A DNA stretch of 64,000 nucleotides from Hippopus hippopus (Eukaryota; Mollusca; Bivalvia; Cardiida; Cardiidae), in the NCBI GenBank assembly GCA_946811185.2, contig OX328096.1, positions 50,234,252 through 50,298,251 of the forward strand, read 5' to 3'. The notes beneath the pieces were generated by a model. It saw nothing but the letters and a program-made list of their open reading frames with translations. It was not told where the DNA came from and ran no database searches. The position numbers and the translations under genes are program-made. This document shows, piece after piece, positions 41,938 through 56,900 of this stretch (positions are counted from its first letter, which is position 1; every line of letters begins with the position of its first letter).

Positions 41938-44900
41938 GTAGGCAACTTAATGTAAGGTTTAAGGAAGTTTTGAAAGAAATATTTCGTGCAAACACTTTTG
42001 TTTCCAACTTTTCTTGTACTGCAAGCTGTCATATATCCTTTGGTTTACAACAGATCCTTAGAAGACTTTTTAGGGTTACATTTCAACCAGCGTGCAGTCT
42101 GATCATAGATCTGCACAATCTTTTAAATGCTGTATTAAGTATCCCAAACACACCTTTAACTCTTCAAAAAATATTAGATTAGTCGAAATTGCAAGCATTT
42201 TACTAAAACAACAAATTGAATGTGACTCTAGTAATGAGAATTATGTCCTAGAAAGGTTAGAAAACATTGTTGGAAAAGTAGAAAATGCTGATTACCAGGG
42301 TCATTTGAACAAAGGGTTCTATGGTAGATGGTTAAAATCATAGCACAGAAACTTTCTCAGCTTTATATAGCTGGTAAGCTACAAAGTTTAAAAAACAGTT
42401 TTCTTTTCGAGATGTGCCAAACCCCAATAGCGCAGTTGGTTGCATACAGCACTTAATTGAGAGCAGGGAGTTGCTGGTTCAAAGCCCCAGCTCAGCCAGT
42501 TTCTTTCCAAGGATTGATGGTAGTCATTGCAACAGATTTATTCCTCTCTCTCTGCTGATCATTGTTTCGACAATGGTTATATGGAAAAGCAGCTATTGGC
42601 TTGGGAAGAATATTGTGCTAGGTACTGGTAAAAGAAACTCCAGAAAAGCATAGATAGCTGCACTGGCTGCAGTGATATAACTGAAACAATGTTGAAAAGC
42701 ATATTACACATCAATCAGTCAATCAATCAATCAACCAGCCAGCCAACCAAACAAACTACCAACCAATCAACCAAGTAATGAATCAGATTCTTTTACATGT
42801 GCAAGCAATGAACACATTAAAATCACATGTAAATATTTTACGTTTAATTTTTGTATCGTTTACTGAAAATTTTGCTTGTTTGTTTAGTGTCTCATTATTC
42901 CAATTTTAGATAACAGGTAAAATGAGTATTTGGTGAAATTGCTTAGAATACTTCCGCATTCGTCAACAAAGGCATTGAAAAAGATGGCTGCATACACAAT
43001 AATATGGTTTGTGACTGAATGATGATTGAAATAATTTACATAAAAAAGCTCACTTGAGGGATTTATGCAAGCAAGGTCATTTTGTCGCTAATCATTTCAC
43101 TAAATTTAAATCTTTCTATGCTTCAAAAACACAACCAAGACCCATGAAAAATATTTGCTCTCTTTTTATCAGAGGGTTTCTCGTGAAAATACCCACATAA
43201 ATTTTCATAATTTCATCAAAGGACTAAGTTTAGGAAATTTCTAAGCCAAGGAATTAAATGTTATATAAAGTGAATTGTTCTTGAAAAAGATAACCCTTTA
43301 CCTTTAGCATCCCTGGGTAAATGAATGGTAATATATAATATTTTCTGTACATAACTTATCCAAGACAAACTCCATTTTCTTACCTACATTTGTCATCTTG
43401 CATTTTATACTTTAAATACTGACAGTTATTGTAAAATTTGGTTGTTTGGTTTGCCCATTCAGCACTTTGTGATGACATACAAAAGGAGGTTTTGCAGATG
43501 GCAATTACGTCAAGAAAAGACTGCACAGAATTCTCTGTTTGGTCAAGCCTTGTATGATAAAAAAATCTTGTTCATTCACAGTGTACTGTACTTTTGGCCT
43601 TTGAAAAAAGTGAAATTCATTCATTTGGCAATAAAAGATTTACATTTTATTGGGAGCCAAAATAGTTTTTGATCTATACTGGGGACTTGTTGATTCAAGT
43701 CTGTAATGTAACTCTTTTTGATTTCAGTGGATTCTAATTCTTGCTTTAAAAAGAAAAAGTGGAATTTATTAATTTGGTACTAAAACATTTACTAGTTGGT
43801 GCATGACTGAACTAGTTGCATCCTTTATGGGCATCATTAGGGTTTTATTTTTTTCCCCAGATAGTCTAGTCAGCATCAGAGTAGACCAGATAGCAATGTA
43901 TTCTTGAAACCACACTTTCTAACATCTGGGTCATTTTGTAATGTCCTTACCAAAATACCCATAGGTTTGCAGCATTTTTGATATCTATTTTGTATATGTA
44001 CCTTTCTTATAAACTGTAATATGCAGTGATCTTGGGACATATTCACCTCCCATTCTAAATACACATCTTGCTATAACTGATCCAGTTTTCAATCAGTTGT
44101 TTATAAACTGGTTTTGGTCCTGCTTAACCCTTTACCGCACAACCCTGACTTTTCACGACCCTCAGACAGAAGGCTTTTGAAAACATTGTGGGAAAAGGAG
44201 AAAATGCTGGTAACCAGCATTTTCTCCTTTTCCCACTATGTTTTCCACCCTTCCCAAGACAAATTTCAATTTTTGAGTCACATTTATTTTGTTGTCTGCA
44301 ATTGCTTTCAGTTTTGACCAGTCTAAAATTTTGTCGTTTGGTAAAGGGTTAAGCAACACATTCAGATCCCTCCATGGGTATGCTGTCCTGGGACAAGTCA
44401 CACTTTTCTTGGCCACAAGCTTTGGAGCACAAAGAAATTTATCAGGCACTTTATTAGTATACATTGCAGGCAGCTTACAGCAAGATTTCACAGTACAGAA
44501 TAATTGTAGTCTAATCTTTCATCTACCCTGTCTGTTCAGTCCACTCCATCTGAGGGAATAAGTCAAATAAGTCAAACTTATTTGTGTGGCGCTGAAAAAG
44601 TTTAGTTGATTTGAGCCACATCATTATCCTGTTGTTAAAATCATATCAAACCAAATTTAATGGTATTTTAATTCACCATATTTTACAAAATGTCAAAATG
44701 ACATGACACACCCACAATTTATTGCTCGAGTTAATTTCATTTTGGTCAATTGAATAGTTGTAACATAGTGCAGCCATTGTGAATGTTTGTGTTCTTTTTA
44801 TAATTTGTCCTCTGCATTTGCATTTCCAAGTCAAATGAAAGCTGTTAAATGTATGTCAGTCTTTACCAAACGATCAAATTTTGGTCTCTTCCATATTGAA

Positions 44901-47900
44901 AGTATTTACAGACAAAAAGTAAAATGTGTCTCAAAGTATAGGATTTATCTATGAAAGGACAAAAAACAGTTTGGGAAAAGGAGAAAATGCTGGTTACCAA
45001 TATTGCCTGAAATATGTCTATGCCAAAAAACAGAATTTTTAGACTTGTTCAATTCCAAAACATGCAGATGATAAATGTTTGGGAAAAGGAGAAGGTGCTG
45101 TTTACCATCATTTCTCCATTAACCCACACTTTTTTAAGGCCTTATATCCGTGAGTATTTAAAACTTGGGATTTTGTGGTGTAGGGTTATCAAGGCTTTAT
45201 TGACAAGGGTTTTGAAGCTGGTAAAATGTGATCCATTGGAGATCCAACAGTTTTAATTATAATGAACTGCTGGGGAGTTTCTAGGATACAAAATAGATAT
45301 CACTGGGCACCAGGAAACTGTGTACCATGGTCTGACTTTACAGTGATTAGATTTACTTTGTAGTCATTGACCCTTCATTGGCATGGTTGAACATGATCGT
45401 CGGTTGTGAATATCATGTCTGTGACCTTTTCGATAGGCATGGTTTTCATCTTATAAATAGATTGTTGCAGTAAAACTAGCTGTTTTCACTTGCAGTCTGT
45501 TCTTAACCCTTAACCACACAATTCCAAGTTTTAACAACCCCATAGGAAGAAGACTTTTGAAAATATTATGGGAAAAGGAGAAAATGCTGGTATCCAGCAT
45601 TTTCTCCTTTTCCCACTATGTTTTCCACACTATCAAAGAGAAAATTCAGTTTTTGACTCATTTAATTCATTGTCTGCAAAATTAATACTTTCAATTTGAA
45701 CAGTTTTAAAATTCTGTCGTTTGGTAAAGGTATAATCTTTGCTGTACTGTGGAGTGCTCTGCAGTTGCTTTTAGGGAAGATGTACCAAAGACATGATTAT
45801 GCAAAATTTGTGACGCCTCAGTCTGTAAAATGCTGCCTCTGCTGAATCTTAGGTGTCCCTCCAAACATTTTTGGGTCAAACGTCTTGTTGTGGGACACTA
45901 TTATTGTTGACTCCTGCCATATTTTGAGACTTATTCTAGCCATGGTGGGCTTGGAGGCTTGCAATATGATGATTATAATGCTAGCTTTGTTAAAACAAAC
46001 CACTTACCTTAGGTGGCGCTAAAGAGACGTTTTCTACTTTTAAAACATCCAGTCTGATCTTTAATCATCACTGTCTGCTTTGCTGACATAAGCAACCGTA
46101 AAATTACAGTAATTTGCCTATTTCTTCACTGGAAATATCTGTTGGGTTAATTCTGCCTTATAATGCTTAGAAGGTCTAAGATTTTGCTGTCAAGTATAGG
46201 AGAGTATTTCAGGAGACCAAAGAAAATAACAAAAAGAGGAGAAAACCATCAACAGCTTCCTCCAGGGAATGGCAGTTACCTGTGGTCACATAGCATGTCA
46301 CGGTAACATACCTGACATGTGAAATACATTTTACATAATTAAACTGAAAATATTGACTGTGTAATAAAGATGGTATTGATGCTTTCATCTCAACTTTAAA
46401 ACAAAGAGAGCTTACCTTTGAAGTGAAGGTTATGTCTTTCAAGCATGTGAGTAGGGGATTTTAACCCTTTTTCTCATGGTTCATGTTCAAAAGATGACAC
46501 TAGAATTTTGGTAAATTAGTCAATATGCTATATAACTGACTGAAGATTCTTTGGCTGGCATTTTAGATAAAGATCAGACCATGCAGAATGAACGGTCAGA
46601 CCTTGGGTCAACAAGGTCTTAATTTTTTTGCTAAACTAGCCATGAAAATACATTGGGGTATCTGTCAGTTCCTGAAAAGTTCATATAACTTCATTGTCTA
46701 GAATAAAAGGAGGAAAGCAATGATAAGTCATAATTTTGAGGCCTGGAATGCATAGCTTCATGTGAATTTACAGTGAGAGTATATTGAGATCAGACTACAC
46801 ATAATAAGCAGTCTGATCCTTGATCCATATTGTCTTATGAAATACTTTCCATCAGTAGCTAGAATGACATCATTTTGGATCTTATCAACTGACTGTACAG
46901 ATCTTTTTTTACAGTTATCCCTTTGCCACACAATCCCAAGTTTTACGACCCTGGGTAAAACAGGTTTTTGAAAACGTTCTGGGAAAACAAGAAAATGATG
47001 TTAACCAGCATTTTCTCCCATTCCCACAATGTTTTCTATCCTGTCCAAGACAAAGCTGGCTATTTAAATTGTCATCTGCAAATGCTTTTAATTTAGACCA
47101 GTCAAAAATTTTGTTGTTTGGTAAAGAGTTATTCAGGGCTAAAACAATAAATGATTCTATATAGAAAATTACTGCAGCCATTACCTGAGACCAAAGGCTC
47201 AGATATGTGAATGTTATCAGAAATAGTTCTTTCATCTTTCTAGCAAAAATGGCGTTTCAGTTTTGTAATTTCCTTAATCCATGCCATGTTATTGTTTTGT
47301 ACCTGATTGTTCCATGTAAATTGTTACATAGAGTTTCTCGCCACTGTAGTGTTCAGTTTCATTCGCCCTATTCCACACAATTCAGAATTTTAACAACCCA
47401 GAGGAAAAAGGCTGTTGAAAACATTGGTGGAAACGGAGAAAACGCTGGTAACCAGCATATTCTCCTTTTCCCACAATGTTTTCCAACCTTATATACTTTA
47501 GTTTTTTGGTCACATTTAATTAGTTGTCTGCAAAAGCTTTCAATTTGGAAAAGTCTGAAACTTACCATTTGGGAAAGCCTAGACAATATAGATTACTTTT
47601 TGGGTCTTGCAGCAGATCAGTTTTGAAAACAGTTTTGCAATGGAAAAATTCTTGAAAATATGCAATTTCTCCATTTTACACAACATAGAATTGTGCTACC
47701 TCTTTGTGATCCAGGAAATTGGAATTTGATTATCCCTTTACCTGATTAAGTAAGCCAGATTTAATAACTCTGAGGAAGAAGGCTTTAAAAACCGTTGTCA
47801 GAAAAGGAGAAAATGCTGGTAACCTGAACATTTCCACCTTTTCCTGGTTTGATAAAGAGTTAACCCCTTACCACACAATCCTGAACTTTAAAAACCTTGG

Positions 47901-50900
47901 AAAAAATGCCATTGAAAACATTGTGGGGAAAAAGGAGGAGATGCTGGTAACCAGCATTTTTGCCTTTCCTAACATGTATTTCTCCTCTTTCAAAGGCAAA
48001 TTTCAGTTTTTGCCACACTTTGACATTTGCATATTCTCTAATTTGGACACTCTAAAATTCTATTGTGTGGTAGACAGTTAAAGGCCCAGTAGAGACCAAA
48101 AGTAAACAGTGTTGGTGTTGAAATGCATTTAGATTTAAATCTTACCATTCATAAGCATGAAATAATTATTTTCTGGGTAAAAAGTTGCCAAGTCCCTTCG
48201 TCTTTTGTTTACCTTTTACCTCATTTAAGATTCATTTTTCTGCTAGAGACTAAAACTTGGACTTACCGTATAATAACAGACTGTAATCTCTACAGTAAGT
48301 TTCCATACTTTTAAACAGTATGATTTTGATTTAAATGCATTTCAACACCATCATTGTTTACTTTGGGCAACTACTGGGTCTTTACCATAGTCTGAGCCCT
48401 TGTGATAACATGCCAGAAATTGTAAAACATAACTGTTTTATAGAATATTGCTACCTCATGGTGATAAAAAAAATTAGAAATTTGATTAAATCTAATCATA
48501 AATATTGAACACAATGTACTTGTTGTAGCCAGAACAATCAGCATCTTTGTGATGCATTTATGATTATTGATTTCACATTCAGGTGTTTGTTTGTGTATTT
48601 ATCTCCCAAAGGACATGTTTTATATCAACCTTTTAACACTGTACCAGATAGCAAAATTTTAGATGGGACCAAACTGAAAGCATTTGAAGATAACAAATTT
48701 TGGGTACCTCAAAGGGTGATTTCCATTTTTGAAATGGTAGAAAACATGGTGAGAAAAGGGGTAAATGCTGGTTTCCACTGTTTTCTTTTTTTAACAACTG
48801 TCTTTAAGGTTGTTAAAATATGGCATTGTTTATTGCTTAAATGGAGGAACTTGTCTTTGAAAGGGAAGAAAAAATATGTGGAGAAACAAAAAGAACATGC
48901 TGGATACTATCATTTTCTCTTTTTTCTATAATGTGAACAAAAGCCTTCATTGGGTACATAAAAAGCACAATAATATGTCAAAGAGCTAACAGAGACAAAT
49001 TATGAAATGTGCAATGTGAGATGGGAAGTGCTTTCTTACCACCAAATGCTTTATGTCACTGGCACCAAACAAAGCAATGACTGATAAGGGTAATTGTTAT
49101 AAAATATAGAGATGAATTGACATGGCTAAGACGAAATTAACTCCCATGTTGACTTAATCCTGGACAAATATCATCGCAAAATACCTTTATTGTTCAAATA
49201 TTTTTCAAATAAAATGGTATGAGAAATATGAGGTACAGATTAACCTAGTTCACAGCTGATGTTCCCTAATAACCTTTTAACCCTGTACCAAATAATCCTA
49301 TACTGTAATGACCCTGAGGAAAGTGGCTTTTGAAAACATTGTGGGAAAAGGAGAAAATGTTGGTAACCAGCGTTACACAATATCTTACACCTTCTCAAAG
49401 CCAAGTTCCATCATCTGAGCCAGATTTGATTTGTTGTCTGCAAATCCTTTTAATGTGGACAAACCTAAAACTATGTCCTTGTACCCTTTACTACACAATC
49501 CTGAGTTTCAACCACCCTCAGAGAGACGGCTTTTGAAAAATTGTGGCAAAAGGAGAAAATGCTGGTTAATAGCATTTTTTCCTTTTCCCACAATGTTTTC
49601 TAGCCTCTCTGTGACAGTTTCCATCTTTTCAGTCACATTTAATTTGTTCTACATAAAGGCTCTGAAATAAAAAAAGTCAAAAACTTTGATCTTTGGTAAA
49701 GGTTTATGACAAAATTTTAGTAGTGTCCATGGTTGTGAGGTAGAGCATCATGGCTTCATAACCATAAGGTCCCGAGTTTGATACCCTGGATTTAAAATAG
49801 ATACGCTTATTGGCCAAAAGTGAGTTCCCATTGTTATGTATGTTTCAACTAAACTGAACAAAATTTTAGACTTTTCCATATTATAAGCATCAGCAGGCAA
49901 CAAATGAAATGCAGCTCATATGATTGGGTTTTCTTTTGGATTGCAGAAAACATCTTGGGAAAAGATGGGTGAATCAATCTGTGAGTTTTACTCAAGACTT
50001 AATACATGATTCTTTAAAATGAATGAATGCATGAATTACGTTTGGCAGTTAATAAGTATTTCATTTTAACATTTCAGACGAGGGTTATCAAAGGTCACTC
50101 TTGGTGAACATCCAACCACATCCCTAGATTTTGTAGAACAGCAAACTTTTCCACAAGAATTCTCTCATAAAGTCACAGAGGCAATTAACAGGTAAACAGA
50201 AACTTTGATTATTTATTGTAAATGGAAATTCAGAGCTGCAGATGCTAGAGGTATTTCGTTATACTAAGAGTAATGTATCTCTAACCTGTTACTGAACTAT
50301 CCTAAGTTTTAACGACCCAGAGGAGAGGCCACAATGAAAGCATTGTGGGAAAATCAGAAAATGCTTATAACCAGCATTTTCTGCTTTTCCCAAAATGATT
50401 TCTACTATCCCAAGGACAATTCTCATCATTATTGCTACATGTGGTTTGTCTTTTACGAATGCTCTCAATTTGGACGAACGTAATATTTTGTCATTTGGTA
50501 CTGAGTTGATGTCTTCACTAAGGTAGTGTGTGGATACTTATTAGAATTGTTTGATTGAAGTAATTCTAATTAATCCCCATAAAAAAGTCAATCCTTTACC
50601 AAATGATCGGAAGTTTTAGTGACCCTGAGGAAGAGGCCTTTTGAAAACAATAAAATGGAGAAAGGGCTGATAAACAGCATTTTCTGTTTTTTCCACAATT
50701 TTTTCTACCCTTTTGAACACAAATTCCATCTTTTGAGTAATGTTTAGCCTGTTGTCTACAACTGCTTTAAGTTTGGAACGATCTAAAGTATTGCTGTTTA
50801 GTAAAGAGTTAAGTGATGAGCATAATGCTTCAAGAATATGATAAATGCCCTTTAATTGGGAGTTTATCTGAATGGTTCACCTGTGTTGTGGGTGCTCTTG

Positions 50901-53900
50901 GAGACAATTCTGAACAGTAACCTCTTGGCATACCAGGTAAATTAATACCAAATTATGAACTTGTGTTTTATAAAACCCTGTCCTTTCATTTGAAGTTTCG
51001 GAAATTGTTCAGAGATTGACATGATAAGAGCCTCAGCCATGAACTGCCATTTAAAAGCAGCAAGTTAACTCTATAGGCAAAGTTTTAGGCTCCTCCATTT
51101 TCAAAATTGTTGCAGACAAGAAATTAAATGTGGATCATTTAATGAAATTAGACTCTGTAGGGGTAAAAAACATTGTGGGAAAAGGAGAAAATGCTGGTTA
51201 CCAGCATTTTCTCCTTTTCCCACAATGTTTTTAAGAGACTTCTTATTCAGGTTCAGTAACACCCAGGATTGTGTGGTAAAAGGTTACGAGTCTAGGACAA
51301 GACTGTTGGAGTTTTGGAGGCTGTCTTAGATTTTAGTTCTTATTATTTCAGTTATTTAATTATGACAATTTGCATGTTAAAGCGGTTATTTACTGTTTCA
51401 GCTTTCTTATTCTTTCCCTTTAATGGTTTCTAATTAGAGGACTATTAGACATTGCATACAAAGCAAAATATAATAACTGTTGGTTTTTTTTTTTTCCAGT
51501 TACCATGAGACATCATCCAGCAGTAATCGTTCGTCACCCACCATCACTGAAGAAATTCCATGTTCTAGTCCATCAGTTGTTCATGGAGATCTATGGGGTA
51601 CAGGAAACACTACAGAACGCAGTAGTGTGGATTCCCAGTATTCTTGGGATGTATGTATACTTGCGTTTAGTATTTGAACCGTGCTCTGGCAAAAGGGTAT
51701 TTAATGCATCTCTCTGATACATTACACCAAGCAAGGTCATCATATCATTATGGATCCATAAAATCCATTTGTCTGCAACAGAGTGAATCATGAGGTGGAA
51801 TGGTCCTTAGACATGCAGAAATTTACAAATAGCAAAAAGTGTGGACCCATATCAGCCTGTGCAGGCTGACATGGATCACTCCTTTTTGCAGTTGCATTTA
51901 ACCCCTTTTTCATAGAGCATGGCCCAATTGTTTGCCAATCGTCTTGAGTATGCAAAGGAGTAAATCCATTTGTCATGAAGAGACTAGGATGTTAGTGCAT
52001 TTGAGTATATGTATTTCGTAGGAACCAGAAAATATTGAAGAAAAAGGAGAAACTTTTCTCCTTTTTCCACCATGTTTTCAAAAACTTTCTTGTACAGCAT
52101 TGTTAACATTTTACCATCTACATTGTATACATTGCAATTGCTAGATGTGGTAAAGAAGCATGAAATGCCCAAGGAAATGAGTGACATCTCCAGTACTAAT
52201 GGATATTTCATGTTTCATTGTCCAATACTGAAACTTCACACAAGGAGGGTTTACTTGAATCTGTGGAAATACACAGCAGGTATAGCCACATCAACTGCAG
52301 GTGTCAACAGTCAGATCATAGAAAAAAAGAGTTAGAAAGCCTCATTGGCTTAACCCTTTACTACACAGTACCAAGTTTTAACAACCTTTAGGAAAAAGTA
52401 TGTTGAAAAAATTGTGGGAAAAGGAGAAATTGCATGGTGAAGAGTATAAAAAGGTATAATTTTTTTGTAATTAACGATGTATATCACAAAATTTTCTAAC
52501 AGACAGATTTTTTCAAAACTGCACATACAAAGCTCATCATGTCTCTAGGAGATTACATTAAAAAAGATAAGGGTTTCTGTGCTCGTTTCTAAGAATTTTA
52601 CCTTTGAAAAAGGTATATACAGTTCCAAAATTCAGCTTATATTGGATTAAACATACCTTTCTTTAATAGTCAGTTAAATAGGAAAAGTACCAGTAGAATA
52701 TACAAATATACATCATTTTACTGAAAATTCATTTAGTTTTGCACAAAAAGTATATAAAAGCCTGGTTTTGAGCATGGTAAAAGTACAAAATTTATACATG
52801 TCATAATGTAGACCTTTGAGTTAAAAGGGGAGATAATATGACCTAATTAAGGGTTAATCCTTAATAAATACATACTTTCTAACGGACAGATTTGTCTTAA
52901 AATTCCCACACTTATAGTAATTATAATTCTAAACATTAAGAAAAAATAAAAATGGCACCAATCCATGCTTATTTCGTCAGAAAACAAGGATGAAGGTCGC
53001 TGTGGAGGTAAATTTTTTCAAGAAAAAAATAGGATAAAAGCTCTGCAGATATGGAGGAATTGCTCATTAGGAGCGATTTCTCCTTTTCCAACAATAATTT
53101 TCATAGTGGAAACAGCTATACTTCCACAGCTTTAAATGTCCTGCCTGTGTTTGCTTGTTTGGTGCGTAATGCCGTGTCAACAGTATTTTGATTATTTCAC
53201 GGTGACAGTTCATAGATCCATTTTTTTTTTGTCTTTACTAATACTACCCGAAGAAAATGCTACTTGTTTCAGTGCACCAGTAGTATTACCATATGTGCAA
53301 AAAATACATAGGTGCACTTTTGATTCACCATCCATGACAAAAACACATGTGCAGTAAGATGCACAAACATTTGTGATATACGTCGTTAAGTGTGTTTTGT
53401 CAGAGTATCTCAAAGATAGCTGTCCTATGCTGTATGTCATTTTATCTTTCAACTAACCAACTATCCATGCAATAATACCTGTGCGATATTTATTTTTTGA
53501 TATACTACGGATATCTATAGAACATAATTGTTTTCATATACCACAGATATTTATAGCACATGAATGGATTTTCTGCAGGTAAACGTCATGTTTTATGACA
53601 TAGTCAGCATCATTCATGCCATCATTATTATAGCTAATCTATATCCATTTCATGTTTTTCATTGTTAAAAATAATGAACAGCAACAAATCAGACATTAAA
53701 AGATAAGTATAGTACTTACATATTGTTGTCATATATCAAGGCTAGACAATTACCAGTTCTCCCAACCTGGCAAATATTTTTCATATATGACAACACTATG
53801 TGTGTATTATATATTTACAGTAAAAATTAACTGTACCAGAGCACAAAAGTATAGACTTACCCAAATTGAAAGCATTTGTCTATGCACAAATTATTATGGC

Positions 53901-56900
53901 TTAAGTTATGGGATTTTTTGAAAGAGTGAAGGGGAAAATGCTGGTCACCAGCAATTTCTTTTTTTCTCACAATGTTATCAAAAACCCTCTTTGTCAGGTT
54001 GATCATTTAACATGAGACTGTTTGGTAAAGACTTGTCAATCTGTATGAATAGCCATATGAACGAAATGAACATTTTAGGTTTGTTAATCAGACCAGAATG
54101 GTTGCATTTTCAAGGCTGCTTAAGGCCAGAATGTCCCACCAAGGCAGAGAAGTAAGATCCCTTATTTGGCTTTACTGACAGCACAAACCAGTACACTTTT
54201 AAAAGTTGCCTTGACTGTAGTTGTTGTTTTTACCTGAAATAATAATTGCTTTCTGAGCAACTTAGCCTTGGCCTATCAATAAGGAGCATTCTACTGTCTT
54301 TAAGTTCCCTGAGCAGTTTGGCCATATTTTACATAACAGAGCTGTCTTGGTGTTAAGTCATAATGGCTTTTGGTTATGTCATCATCAGGCTTGTGTCCCA
54401 AAAATTGTAATACCCTTGATTCCTTGTAATGGCATCCATTTTGAATCCAAAAGGAAGTGACACCAGGTTATTGATGATGTCATTACCAAATAATGTTCTA
54501 CTTCATACATGAACTTGCACCATGAAATATGGAAAATTCTAGATTTGAATAGAGAACATGCTATGTTGTCAAGGTCTGTTTTTATTATGATGGTTTGTTT
54601 TCATTACCGATGCTAGAATGAGCTTCTAATTTATTGTGACAAGGTAAGGGGACTTTCATTTAAAATTCCATGTTTCGAGACAACATAAAAGGAGTAATGT
54701 TAGCATATCATTGTCATGGGAAACATGAAAATTTTATGGTTGGTCTGGAAGTCTCCTAAGTTTAATTATGTAACACCTAAGTTGAAAAGATTAACTCTTT
54801 ACCAGACGACAAAATATCAGACTGGTCCAAATTTTCAGACAACAAATTTAAGGTAGCCCAAATGACAAAATTTGTCCTTGATAGGGTAGAAAACATTGTG
54901 GGAAAAGGAGAAAATGCTGGTTACCAGCATTTTCTCCTTTTCCCACAATGTTTTCAAAAGCTTTCTTCCTCGGGATCGTTAAAAGTCGGCATTGTGTGGT
55001 AAAGGGTTAATTCTTTACCTTCAGAAACAAATTTTTAGACAGCTGTAATAACATCCCTGTAGTTGATGGATTATCAAACATTAGAAATATTTGAAATGAT
55101 AAATCATGTAGAAACATTGTTAGAAAAGGGAGAAATTACTCCATGTAATTGTCACAGATTTAAATATGGTGTGCTAGGAACAAAACCTTCTTCTGCAAGA
55201 GGTTATTACTTGAAATTGTCTGTATTGAAAGCACTAAATCTTGCAGACAACAAATTAAATATGGCTCAAATTATGGAATTTGACATTGGAAGTGTATAAA
55301 ACATTGTTGGAAAAGGAAAAAAAAAAAGCTTGTTACCAGCATTTTCTCATCTTCAGCAATATTGTCAAAACCCCTTTTCTTTGCAGCTATGAAAACAGGA
55401 TTGTTTGGTAAAGGGAGCCCATCAAATGAGGTACAAAGATATAAACTTTCAAGGTGACTTCATGTTGCCAAGGTGAAGAATCATAACATCATAAACATTG
55501 CATGCAAAATGTAGTCCCTTCTGGATATTTGCAATTTAATCAGTCTGGAAACACAGACAAAAATAAATAGCAACATGTTTTTTATATCATTGTGCTAACC
55601 CACTGACTTCACTTACTAAATAAATCAAATGGAGATTATCACTCATTCATAAAACAACTGAGTATTATGGTTCTAAAAATTTATCTTGGTCAGGAGTCTT
55701 TTCATATCAGACCATATAGATCCAAGATCAGATTTCACCTACCTGTGCTCTTTGATCTTGATCTAAACTTTCTGCAGAAGTATGCAGGGATGCTGTCACT
55801 CCAAAGGTTAAATTATTGATCAAGTTTGGCACCAGCTGAGATCTGATACCAATAGATTTTGTCATATGATTACAATAACATGATGTTCTCTTGTCATGAC
55901 ATCCTTGTGCATGCAGAAAAAAGAATGATTAGAAAATGCTGTGTTTGCTGGAGCATTCAAATTTGGTATCTTACCGACCATCTTACAAGACTTCATGACT
56001 CAATCAAAATATTTTCATAATATGAAGAAATGCAAGCCTAAATACCATTGTGAAGAAAACATGGATAGAATAAGGAAAATAAACAATGTTTCAAAATTAT
56101 AAACTCAACAAAAAGCATTGCAAATTCAGAATCACACAACTACAAATTTTGTTCAGTCAGATCTTTATACAGACTGTCTGCTAAAGTAGCTAGAGATGCC
56201 ACCAACTCCAAAAGGGTGAAAAGATCGCAAGAAACACTAGTATGGCTTTCGTTATGTATCAGCATTTGAGTATTTTTTACTGTTGCTCTCTTACAGGAAT
56301 TTGATAAACAAACAGCAAAACAAGTACAAAATTTGTTTGATGAAATAGATGCTCTATTGTACGAGAAGAGAAAAAATCAAGCAGAGTACATCTATAACGA
56401 GTGCCAAGAATGGGGTTCACAGTTTCCACATTTACGGTAAAAATGCTACATCATTCTAACCAGTGATTTTTCATTTTATCTCATGCAGTCAACAGGCAAT
56501 CTGACTTTCTGTAAAAAATGAATGTGTTACTACTGGCATTATTATGTTGTCATGGCGTTTAACCCTTTACCAAAACATCCCATGTTTTGACCACCCTGAG
56601 GAAAAGGCTTTTGGAAACACTGTGGAAAAGGAAAAAAATGCTGGTAACCAGCATTTTCCTCTATACCCACAATGTTTTTCACCCTTCGAAAGACAAATTC
56701 CAGTATTTGAGTTACATTTGGTTTGTTGTCTTCAAATGCTTTCAAATTTGAGAAGTCTAAAATTTTGGTGAAGAGTTAAAGGGTTTTACATTTTACCATC
56801 CCTGTTATTTCTCCTTTTATTTGCATATTGTATGACATGCACTGAGTGTCAAACTAATCATCAATCTTTTTTGACTGCCCTGCATTCAATAGCACAATAC

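Noticed and set aside
43442..43672. A 76-codon frame in FAM149 intron 1 as an extra exon
   Set aside because: No domain match and no splice sites I could place in phase 2 on both sides; exons 1 and 2 already join in frame.
49736..49800. A functional tRNA-Met gene
   Set aside because: Anticodon loop and T arm are suggestive but the stems contain mismatches and the acceptor stem does not close; a SINE head or pseudogene is more likely.
52072..52335. An 87-codon frame in FAM149 intron 3
   Set aside because: It begins inside a TTAA-A remnant, and exons 3 and 4 already meet in phase 0 at the conserved block.
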